From Synergistaceae bacterium (GTDB taxonomy: Bacteria > Synergistota > Synergistia > Synergistales > Aminobacteriaceae): DNA of 37,092 nt. Position numbers and translations under genes: made by a program. Below the pieces are notes generated by a model. That model saw only the letters and a list, made by a program, of their open reading frames with translations. It was not told where the DNA came from and made no database searches. This document shows, piece after piece, positions 6,863-12,716 of this stretch (positions are counted from its first letter, which is position 1; each line of letters starts with the position of its first letter). The DNA lies in contig JAFSUD010000072.1 in the NCBI GenBank assembly GCA_017445405.1, forward strand, positions 1 to 37,092, written 5' to 3'.

Positions 6863-7576
6863 TTGGTAAGCAGTATATTTAGGTTTATGTATTCATCAGG
6901 AGCAATGAAGTATATAGGTGCTTTTCTTTGGGGAGCAGCGAGCGTAATTCTAAGTCCCTGCGGAATATCTGCCGTGCCGTTAGTTGTAGGCTATGTCGCT
7001 AACACAGATAACCCTTCGCACTGGAGGGCATTCAAAATTTCGTTCGCCTTCTGTCTGGGGATAATCATTAACCTTCTGCTTGTAGGCTTCATTACGTCAA
7101 GTATAGGTATGCTGCTGGGAGGCTATGAACGCTTTCTGACTCTCATCACTGCAGGAGTATTTATTGTGATGGGGCTGCATCTCTTGGGAGTGCTTCACGT
7201 GAAGTTCTTTGCGCTAGGCTCTGGAGGAACAGGTACGGAGAGCCAGAATCTCAAGGGAGCAGTGATTCTCGGGATAGTGTCGGGTCTGGCCATCGGGCCG
7301 TGCAGTATCGCATACGTGAGTCCTCTGCTGTCTCTCGCAATGTCTAAGGCCTCAGAGGGATTCATTGTGCCGGTGATACTGGTGCTGTGCTATGCGCTGG
7401 GCTATAGTGCTGTGCTGGTGTGTGCGGGGACATTTGCGCAGATATTCTCACTCTTCCTGAACAGCGAGCGTGATAGCCTGACATGGTGGGCAGTGAAAAT
7501 AGTGAATGTCTTCTGCGGAATTGCGCTGATTCTGGGGGGTGTTTACTTAGTAAATGAATTACGTTTTTTCGTATAG
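6863..7576 (+). CDS. ccdA: CcdA/DsbD-type transmembrane thiol-disulfide electron carrier
   Basis: This is a membrane protein of about 237 residues with six predicted hydrophobic segments. It resembles CcdA, the DsbD membrane domain that passes electrons from cytoplasmic thioredoxin across the membrane to extracytoplasmic thiol-oxidoreductases. The two family cysteines are visible: L-S-P-C-G-I-S-A-V-P in the first segment and A-I-G-P-C-S-I-A-Y-V-S-P in the fourth. I prefer the TTG at 6863 as start: AGGAG ends eight bases upstream, and the duplicated copy has GTG at the same place. The GTG at 6854 overlaps the ribosome-binding site. No thioredoxin-like or cytochrome partner lies next to it, so the recipient is unknown. 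A terminator hairpin follows the stop. Confidence 0.82.
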   Translation: MVSSIFRFMYSSGAMKYIGAFLWGAASVILSPCGISAVPLVVGYVANTDNPSHWRAFKISFAFCLGIIINLLLVGFITSSIGMLLGGYERFLTLITAGVFIVMGLHLLGVLHVKFFALGSGGTGTESQNLKGAVILGIVSGLAIGPCSIAYVSPLLSLAMSKASEGFIVPVILVLCYALGYSAVLVCAGTFAQIFSLFLNSERDSLTWWAVKIVNVFCGIALILGGVYLVNELRFFV

Positions 7577-7585
7577 CCATGAGGT

Positions 7586-7630
7586 CAGGAAGTCCTGAGT
7601 CATTATCTCCCGGGCTTCCTGTTTTCTATT
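7586..7630 (+). terminator. Rho-independent terminator after ccdA
   Basis: CAGGAAGTCC (7586-7595) pairs with GGGCTTCCTG (7612-7621) over ten base pairs including one G-T. It is followed by TTTTCTATT. It begins 10 bases past the ccdA stop and overlaps the 3' end of the convergent TROVE gene. Confidence 0.65.
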
Positions 7631-9453
7631 TCATCCCATATTCTGCGCATGGCATCAGCAAATATGAGTTCCTTACCTGTCCAGCCGTAAAGTATTGCAG
7701 TCCTGTATCCATACTCGGGAACAACAACATTATCGTAGCCCGCCGTCTGAATGCAATACACATTTACTCTCGGGTTAATGCGCTCGCGGTAGATATTCAC
7801 GAGAGCGTTCACGTCTATATAGTTTCCGTATATGCAGCAGTCCAGAGCCTGATAATCAGCGGGGTTAGAGCCGTATAATCCGCCGTGCCCTGCCTGCATG
7901 TCAGAGTAGATGAATATGTTATCCCAGTGCTGCCTCTCTAAAAGTGCATCCCTGAAGAACAGCCACACTCCGTTTTCCGTAGCTCCGCCTAAAGTCCTGC
8001 CCAGTTCACTGACTCTCTGAGCCTGTGCGAGAACTCCCTCGTCTCTGTTCACCTGAACATTCCCCAGCTCATCTCCGAACGGGAATACCACGCCTTCATC
8101 ACAGCTCATTGCGCCGATTACTCCGCTCAGGTTGCCTATCTCTGCAACGTCCATAGTCCCGTACTCTGATGTACACGTTCCCCATGCCGAGCCGGAATTG
8201 TCAGACAGGAACGCAGACCTTCCGGGCATCTTGGGGAGATTTGCGCACGCGATGTTCATGCACTCCTCGAGAGCCTGCAGAGTCTTGCTGTATCTCGTGT
8301 AGCCTTCAGCCTGCAGAGCCTTATACGCAGACAGATAACGGAACGGAAACTGCCTGCCCTTGAGCACTCCGCGCTTGAGATTCTCCAGAACCTCAGACCG
8401 AATGTCAGAGTCCTCAACTTCAGAGAATATCCCCCTGAGGTTACGCAGCAATGCCATGTGCGGAAGCCTTATAGTTTTCAGAATCTCCTGCCAGCTTTTC
8501 CCTGATGCCCTGAGACGCTCCCACGTGTTTTCGCCTTCGGGCATGCCGACTCTGCCTTCACGCATGAGGGTATTCACGAGCTTACCCTTTGCGTGAGAGA
8601 TTCTCACTGCGTCAACGAGACCGATTCCTGCATTGCCGTACTTGGCCATAGAGTACGCATCCATTGAGCCTATGCGCTTTGCCCACGAACGCTTGAGAAC
8701 TGCCGGGATTCCGCGCTTCGAGCCATTGCGTACGAGCCAGTACTGAATCTGATTAATCACGTCATCACCGCGGGACATGACTTTTTGCGCGATCTCCGAG
8801 AACTTGCCGGGGTGCGCTTCCGTGAAAGCTGTTCTGCCCGGGTGCTTTGAAGCTCTCACCATGATGACCTGAGGGTTAAGCCGCATAAGATAGCGTTCAC
8901 GCAATTCTACGGCCCAGTTAAGGACTCCCCCGAAATCTGCATCAAGTGCTTCATCAATGGCTTTCTCCATGACCTGAGAAGTCGTCAAGCCCCTGTAAGG
9001 ATTCATCACGTCAAGGCAGTAATCTATGAAGCTCCTGTCGAAGCCGTAAGTTCCCTCAAGAATCGTTGCCCTTGCAGTGTCTCCGTCCCTGTAGTACTGA
9101 GGCTCGCCGAAAACTGAGCTTGCAGTAATCATCTTCAGTGTGTCCATAGGATTCACAGTGTAGGAGATTCCCCCCATGAAGTTAATGATGGAGTGCCTGA
9201 CCTCGTCGGCAAGCTGTGCGGCTTTGCTGTCGGGCTTAGGCTCGTAGGTTTCGTAGGCATAGGCCGGGCTTGCACAGCGAAAAATGTCAGCGAGACTGTA
9301 AGCTGACGGGATGGCGCGTAACGGCTTCGGAGCGGTGTATTCTGCTTCACGCTGTATGTGCCTGCCTTTTCCGCCTAAGTCATCATCGGAGAGCACGGAC
9401 TTTTTCTCGAGCAGACGCATAGCTTCAAGATATTTTTTCCCTCTGTACGTCAT
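7603..9453 (-). CDS. TROVE-domain (Ro60/Rsr-like) RNA-binding protein
   Basis: This 616-residue protein matches the bacterial Ro60 (Rsr) architecture. A long helical HEAT-like TROVE ring covers about residues 75-405; it has the family-typical F-x-E-A-H-P-G-K-F, with K-Y-G-N-A and R-x-L-P-H-M-A-L-L-R-N-L stretches. A C-terminal von Willebrand A fold follows with a MIDAS site D-N-S-G-S (418-422). Ro proteins bind the ends of misfolded RNAs in the ring and Y RNAs on its outer face. In Deinococcus, Rsr and a Y RNA tether the exonuclease PNPase. The start has GGAGGTG 11 bases upstream. The neighbouring 411-base gap holds a predicted structured RNA on the opposite strand that could be its partner. 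No rtcB ligase gene lies beside it. Confidence 0.9.
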   Translation of the reverse strand: MTYRGKKYLEAMRLLEKKSVLSDDDLGGKGRHIQREAEYTAPKPLRAIPSAYSLADIFRCASPAYAYETYEPKPDSKAAQLADEVRHSIINFMGGISYTVNPMDTLKMITASSVFGEPQYYRDGDTARATILEGTYGFDRSFIDYCLDVMNPYRGLTTSQVMEKAIDEALDADFGGVLNWAVELRERYLMRLNPQVIMVRASKHPGRTAFTEAHPGKFSEIAQKVMSRGDDVINQIQYWLVRNGSKRGIPAVLKRSWAKRIGSMDAYSMAKYGNAGIGLVDAVRISHAKGKLVNTLMREGRVGMPEGENTWERLRASGKSWQEILKTIRLPHMALLRNLRGIFSEVEDSDIRSEVLENLKRGVLKGRQFPFRYLSAYKALQAEGYTRYSKTLQALEECMNIACANLPKMPGRSAFLSDNSGSAWGTCTSEYGTMDVAEIGNLSGVIGAMSCDEGVVFPFGDELGNVQVNRDEGVLAQAQRVSELGRTLGGATENGVWLFFRDALLERQHWDNIFIYSDMQAGHGGLYGSNPADYQALDCCIYGNYIDVNALVNIYRERINPRVNVYCIQTAGYDNVVVPEYGYRTAILYGWTGKELIFADAMRRIWDEIENRKPGR

Positions 9454-9529
9454 TATGTCTATTCACCTCCTGTGAACATGATGACATGATAACCCGGAAT
9501 GCCTGTGCACGCAATAAACTCACGGTTTA

Positions 9530-9557
9530 ATGACAAAGCGCGGATGTGTGATAAAAT
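9530..9557 (+). promoter_or_regulatory. Possible promoter of the predicted small RNA upstream of the TROVE gene
   Basis: ATGACA (9530-9535; one mismatch to TTGACA) and an extended -10, TGA-TAAAAT (hexamer 9552-9557), are spaced 16 bases apart on the plus strand. No plus-strand open reading frame follows, but a structured segment and a strong terminator do. Confidence 0.45.
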
Positions 9558-9563
9558 TTCGCG

Positions 9564-9740
9564 TGTTGATGAGGAAAACAGCTTCATTGACACAGTACCG
9601 CAGCGGATCTCATGACTGCATCTATTTATATTCCATTAACATTAAGATTTCCGGTTAATCCGGACTGTCATAGATAATATTCGCGGTACGAAAGCGTCTG
9701 ATAAAGGGGCAATGCCTCAGCTTCAGGCGTTTTGTTTTTT
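9564..9740 (+). ncRNA. Predicted structured small RNA, candidate Y RNA partner of the TROVE protein
   Basis: Between the TROVE gene and the HTH gene, the plus strand can form nested helices. ATGAGG pairs with CTTCAT near 9570-9586. GTACCGC (9595-9601) pairs with GCGGTAC (9683-9689). Inside it, ATGAC (9612-9616) pairs with GTCAT (9667-9671), and inside that ATTAAC (9635-9640) with GTTAAT (9654-9659). A strong terminator follows at once, yet no plus-strand gene lies upstream, which argues for a noncoding transcript. Bacterial Y RNA genes are often next to the Ro gene. I do not see a tRNA-like T-loop as in YrlA RNAs, so the Y RNA identity is only a suggestion from position and folding. The ends are estimated from the promoter and terminator. 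Confidence 0.45.
9691..9740 (+). terminator. Strong rho-independent terminator on the plus strand
   Basis: AAAGCGTCTGA (9691-9701) pairs with TCAGGCGTTTT (9723-9733) over 11 positions including two G-T. An inner hairpin GGGGC-AAT-GCCTC lies at 9706-9718, and GTTTTTT follows (9734-9740). On the minus strand it has no good U-tract, so it most likely ends a plus-strand RNA. Confidence 0.7.
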
Positions 9741-9829
9741 GCGGAAATGATAAGATCTCCTGATGATGAAATAACATTTAGCTTCAGGCGTTTGCGTAGA
9801 TGATAAAGCCTCCTGATGATGAGATAACA
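9720..9829. repeat. Imperfect tandem repeat of about 53-61 bp downstream of the HTH gene
   Basis: GCTTCAGGCGTTT occurs at 9720 and 9781. A TGATAA(G/A)(A/G)(T/C)CTCCTGATGATGA block, followed by a near-identical AATAACA/GATAACA, occurs at 9748 and 9801. The units differ by an 8-base insertion and scattered changes. They look like duplicated terminator-flank sequence from the 3' side of the HTH gene. Confidence 0.75.
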
Positions 9830-9853
9830 CGCTCACTATTCGGGAGGCTTTTT
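9805..9853. terminator. Terminator hairpin downstream of the HTH gene
   Basis: AAAGCCTCC (9805-9813) pairs perfectly with GGAGGCTTT (9843-9851), with a 29-base loop. The plus strand runs into TTTTT and the minus strand into TTTATC. It lies 12 bases past the stop of the minus-strand HTH gene and could act in both directions. Confidence 0.65.
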
Positions 9854-9864
9854 GCTGTCATGAA

Positions 9865-10128
9865 TTATGCTGCACAACCGGGGAACTCCTGATCCTCGTA
9901 AATCAAAAGCTCCTCCATAGACACTTCCAGAAGCAGGGACAGCGCAAGAAGGTTATCAACTGTCGGCAGACTCTCTCCCCTCTGCCACTTGTAGACGGCC
10001 TGCGGATACTCGAACCCGAAGTAGTCCTGCAAGTCTCTCACTGTCAGCCCTGCATTTCGGCGCAGCTGCTCAATATTGCGCCCTGTCCTCAGCAGATCAA
10101 TAACCGGAAAAACTGTTCTCACCGTCAT
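9865..10128 (-). CDS. XRE-family helix-turn-helix regulator
   Basis: This is an 87-residue protein made almost entirely of an HTH_3/XRE DNA-binding domain. The first helices (I-E-Q-L-R-R-N-A-G-L-T-V-R-D-L-Q-D-Y-F-G) are followed by the recognition region Q-A-V-Y-K-W-Q-R-G-E-S-L-P-T-V-D-N-L-L-A-L. The tail is short and there is no extra sensor domain. An AGGAGG lies about eight bases upstream of the ATG. An extended -10 promoter at 10191-10199 and a terminator downstream suggest a single-gene unit. It could be a stand-alone regulator or an orphan antitoxin-like repressor; no toxin-like partner is adjacent. Its target is unknown. Confidence 0.85.
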   Translation of the reverse strand: MTVRTVFPVIDLLRTGRNIEQLRRNAGLTVRDLQDYFGFEYPQAVYKWQRGESLPTVDNLLALSLLLEVSMEELLIYEDQEFPGCAA

Positions 10129-10190
10129 AAATATTCCTCCTGTTCTTGAGGGTGGCTGTGATACGGAAATAGTTTCAGTGGGGGAAAGAG

Positions 10191-10199
10191 ATTATAGCA
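10191..10199 (-). promoter_or_regulatory. Extended -10 promoter of the HTH gene
   Basis: On the minus strand TGC-TATAAT forms a perfect extended -10 about 60 bases before the HTH start codon. No good -35 is seen, as expected for this class. Confidence 0.55.
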
Positions 10200-10236
10200 C
10201 AAAGAAAGCAGACCCGCATAAACTTCACGAGTCTGC
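10200..10236 (-). terminator. Terminator after the TAXI binding-protein gene
   Basis: On the minus strand GCAGAC (10236-10231) pairs with GTCTGC (10213-10208), with two further base pairs after a mismatch. TTTCTTTG follows. It lies 11 bases past the TAXI gene stop and just upstream of the HTH promoter. Confidence 0.65.
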
Positions 10237-10246
10237 AGAAGAAAGT

Positions 10247-11245
10247 CTACTTGTCAATGCTGCTCCAGAACTTCACGCTGCCTTCATGTGCAGGGACTTT
10301 TCCGGGAAGTGCAGTATCCGGGTCAAGCTCTCCCATGTCAGAAACTGCTGCTGCTAACTCCGCCTTGTGATCCCACATCGCACGGTTGAGTTCGTACACC
10401 AGAGACTCGGGAAGATCTCTGCGGATAACTATGCACGTGTAATCTCCTACGACCTTCACCGGCTCTGCTCCTTCAGGCAGGGACTTATAGATTCCCGGCT
10501 CAACCGTCAGCGTAACAGTTCCGTATGCCTCAGAAAGTTTGTCGAGTGCTTCCTGACTCACCGGCAGGATAACTACATCAATCATGCTCTCAATGCTTGA
10601 GACTACAGGCGCAATTTTCCCGACGGAGAACGCGAAACAGTCAAGATGATTCTCTGCGAGCAGGTCAGCTCCTCCCTCGTAAGATGCGTACTCGACCATG
10701 CCTCCCCAGTCCTGAAACGCTTTCCTGTAGTCCAGCCCGTAGGCCTTGTCAAACAGTGCCTTCACTACAAACTCTGAGCTTGTGCCGGGCCTGAGAGTCG
10801 CGAATCTCATCTTGGGTTTTCTGGCAACGATGTCCTCTACTGACTTGATGCCGTTCACCTGCGCAAAGTCCTTCCGCATGATGAAGTACGTGTACTGCGT
10901 GTACAGGTTGCTCATGATTACGGCGTTGCTGACTGCCCGGCCTCTGAAGTCTGCCTCTCCCTTGAGGGCTGCTCCGAGCAATGACGTTACAGAGAAGCCC
11001 AAGTCTCCGCGTCTTGCGTGGGCGTTGAGGATGTTCGAGACTCCTGCACCCTGAGAGCTTGAGGACTGAGGGAGTCCCGAGCCGTTCCAGACTTTGCAGA
11101 GAGCATCTCCGAGAGTTATCCAGTTTCCGCCCGGAGGCCCGGACATGAAGCGTAACTGTGAGGGCCAGCCTGATTTGTCCTGAGCATATGAGCATGAAGC
11201 GAACGTTGCGGCAAAAAGCAGAGCCAACAATAACTTCTTCATCAT
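10247..11245 (-). CDS. TAXI-family TRAP-type substrate-binding protein
   Basis: This 332-residue exported protein has a signal peptide (residues 1-21, ending S-C-S-Y-A-Q). The mature part resembles the TAXI group of TRAP transporter solute-binding proteins: L-R-F-M-S-G-P-P-G-G-N-W-x-x-L-G near the start of the mature protein, Q-G-A-G-V-S-N, then the D-L-G-F-S-V-T region. These proteins capture organic acids or amino acids outside the membrane and deliver them to DctQM-type permeases. No TRAP membrane subunits are present nearby, so this is an orphan receptor or its permease lies elsewhere. A second lipobox-like site (F-A-S-C) could make it a lipoprotein. Its start has AGGAGG nine bases upstream. 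It appears monocistronic, with a terminator behind it. Confidence 0.88.
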   Translation of the reverse strand: MMKKLLLALLFAATFASCSYAQDKSGWPSQLRFMSGPPGGNWITLGDALCKVWNGSGLPQSSSSQGAGVSNILNAHARRGDLGFSVTSLLGAALKGEADFRGRAVSNAVIMSNLYTQYTYFIMRKDFAQVNGIKSVEDIVARKPKMRFATLRPGTSSEFVVKALFDKAYGLDYRKAFQDWGGMVEYASYEGGADLLAENHLDCFAFSVGKIAPVVSSIESMIDVVILPVSQEALDKLSEAYGTVTLTVEPGIYKSLPEGAEPVKVVGDYTCIVIRRDLPESLVYELNRAMWDHKAELAAAVSDMGELDPDTALPGKVPAHEGSVKFWSSIDK

Positions 11246-11287
11246 TAATGAATCCTCCTGTCATTGAAAATTTGTGTGATGAAGAAA

Positions 11288-11293
11288 TTATAC
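11288..11293 (-). promoter_or_regulatory. Possible -10 box of the TAXI gene
   Basis: A perfect TATAAT on the minus strand lies about 45 bases before the start codon. A TTGACG is present but only 13 bases upstream, too close for a standard spacer, so the promoter geometry is uncertain. Confidence 0.4.
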
Positions 11294-11318
11294 GGGTAAA
11301 TTTTCCGTCAAGCTATAA

Positions 11319-11573
11319 TGCGAAATCATGAAAGATTAGCTAGTTTTTGCTCACTGACATAAATACTATCAGCGCACCAAGTGATATTGCTGCATCGGCA
11401 CTATGCGAAATCATGAAAGATTAGCTAGTTTCTGCTCACTGACATAAATACTACCAGCGCACCAAGTGATATTGCTGCATCGGCACTATGCGAAATCATG
11501 AAAGATTAATTAATTTCTGCTCACTGAAATAAACACTATCAATGCGCCAAGTGATATTGCTACATCGGCGAGG
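11319..11573 (-). repeat. Three 85-bp tandem copies of the lspA 3' end
   Basis: The units lie at 11319-11403, 11404-11488 and 11489-11573, with an exact 85-base period. The third contains the true end of the lspA-like gene, and the first two repeat its last roughly 20 codons plus 21 bases beyond the stop. Units 1 and 2 differ at only two positions. Both are more diverged from unit 3, which implies one old and one more recent duplication. Confidence 0.95.
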
Positions 11574-11893
11574 TTATACTGCAGGTCAAAAAATGGGACT
11601 GGTATCCAGTCAATCACGTAGCCCAGAAATATACGCTCAAGCAGATTAGACACTGCCCCCCCGGCCATGACGGACAGGCCGAGACGAGTCAGAGGCTTCA
11701 TGTCGGCAAGGTAAATCACTGCGAGAATCACAGCACATGCTATCCCTGACAGCAGCAAAGCAATTCCCGGAGTGCCCTTCATGAGTCCGAAAGCAGCTCC
11801 GGGATTATGACTCACATTAACAAATCTGCTCACAAGTTCTCTCGCAAAATACTCGCCGAGAACGCACAGCACTATTATTCCTGTACTAATCAT
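11510..11893 (-). CDS. LspA-like signal peptidase II, short and with an altered active site
   Basis: This 127-residue membrane protein has the landmarks of lipoprotein signal peptidase (LspA): H-N-P-G-A-A-F-G-L (29-37), G-G-A-V-S-N-L-L-E-R (78-87) and Y-N-L-A-D-V-A-I (106-113). LspA cleaves prolipoproteins with two aspartates. The second is present (D110), but the first, normally in G-N-x-x-D-R, is Glu86 here, and the Gly before Asn is Ser. The D-Q-x-x-K motif of the first membrane segment is also missing, and the protein is about 30 residues shorter than usual. It overlaps the Cof gene stop by 8 bases. It may be a low-activity or repurposed paralogue. Its 3' end is duplicated twice downstream. 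Confidence 0.75.
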   Translation of the reverse strand: MISTGIIVLCVLGEYFARELVSRFVNVSHNPGAAFGLMKGTPGIALLLSGIACAVILAVIYLADMKPLTRLGLSVMAGGAVSNLLERIFLGYVIDWIPVPFFDLQYNLADVAISLGALIVFISVSRN

Positions 11894-12716
11894 CTATTCC
11901 GCGACAAAATGTCTTGATGCCCTCTGCCACTCCGTCGTGGTCGCAGTCCGAAGTAACATGGTCGGCAATCTCCAGCACTTCCCTGCACGCATTGCCCATA
12001 GCCACGCCTATACCTGCAGACTGAATCATCGTTATATCGTTCAGGCCGTCTCCGAATGCCATAGTTGCAGAGACCGGAATCTTCAGGTAATCAGCAATGT
12101 ACTTCAGGCCGTCTCCCTTATTAGCTTTTGGGTCGTTAATCTCTATGTTGTTCGGCACTGACGACGTGAATAACGCTTTGGGGAACACTACGGGTAATGC
12201 TTTCAGGAGGGATTCTCTGAGTTCAGCATCGAGAGTGTAAATCTGCATCTTCTGAATGCCCCGCGACTTGGCCAAGACTGCAGCAACATCATCAACTGGC
12301 TCTGCAGAATCACGGATTATCTTTGTCTGCCACGCTCCGGTCGTTACGCTCTCCACGCTGTCATAGCACCTGCGGTTCATGAGCCTCACTCCGTCAGCTA
12401 TGCAGTCATACACCACAGGCAGCTCATCAATCACCCGGCAAAGAGTAATTCCCCTCTCCGGCGGCATAAGTGCCTCAGCAATGACCGTGTTATTCTTCAC
12501 GTCTACTATCTCTGCTCCGTTCAGGGTTACGGCATAGCGCACGAACTTCATGCTCTTGACGTTCTCAGTGACTCCGAGCCATGCACGGCCTGTTACAGGG
12601 ACTATTTCTATCCCCAAACCTGCAGCCTTCTCAAGGACTCTCAATGTCTCCGGCGTAACTTCCTTCTTGGTGTTGAGGAGCGTGTTATCTAGGTCGAACG
12701 CAACCAGCTTAGTCAT
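11886..12716 (-). CDS. Cof-type HAD-superfamily phosphatase
   Basis: This 276-residue protein belongs to the HAD superfamily, Cof/YbhA subfamily (type IIB cap). These are cytoplasmic phosphatases of sugar phosphates, FMN, PLP and similar metabolites. Motif I is D-L-D-N-T-L-L near the N-terminus, and motif IV is F-G-D-G-L-N-D-I-T-M followed by G-V-A-M-G-N-A near the C-terminus. The start at 12716 is chosen because it places D-L-D-N-T at residues 7-11 and overlaps the pepF stop by eight bases (ATGACTAA). The longer in-frame version adds ten unlikely residues. It sits between pepF and the lspA-like gene with overlaps on both sides, so it belongs to their transcript. The substrate is not predictable. 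Confidence 0.88.
   Translation of the reverse strand: MTKLVAFDLDNTLLNTKKEVTPETLRVLEKAAGLGIEIVPVTGRAWLGVTENVKSMKFVRYAVTLNGAEIVDVKNNTVIAEALMPPERGITLCRVIDELPVVYDCIADGVRLMNRRCYDSVESVTTGAWQTKIIRDSAEPVDDVAAVLAKSRGIQKMQIYTLDAELRESLLKALPVVFPKALFTSSVPNNIEINDPKANKGDGLKYIADYLKIPVSATMAFGDGLNDITMIQSAGIGVAMGNACREVLEIADHVTSDCDHDGVAEGIKTFCRGIDD

Larger units (their letters stand above)
6598..7020 (+). repeat. Tandem duplication of ccdA promoter and 5' end (about 212 bp, two copies)
   Basis: Copy 1 spans 6598-6810 and copy 2 spans 6811-7020. Both start with CTGAATGTGTATGAGTGCTA and end with AACCCTTCGCA or a close match. They contain the same promoter, ribosome-binding site and first roughly 50 codons of the CcdA-like gene. 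Copy 1 has a premature TGA, a 2-base insertion and scattered substitutions. Copy 2 is the functional one. The differences mean the duplication is not a recent assembly artefact. Confidence 0.92.

Noticed and set aside
9588..9593. A perfect TTGACA that could be a -35 box
   Set aside because: At 17 bases downstream the sequence is CATGAC, with no acceptable -10; the predicted RNA starts earlier from another candidate promoter.
10247..11245. A complete TRAP transporter system
   Set aside because: Only the binding protein is present; there are no DctQ- or DctM-type membrane proteins on either side.
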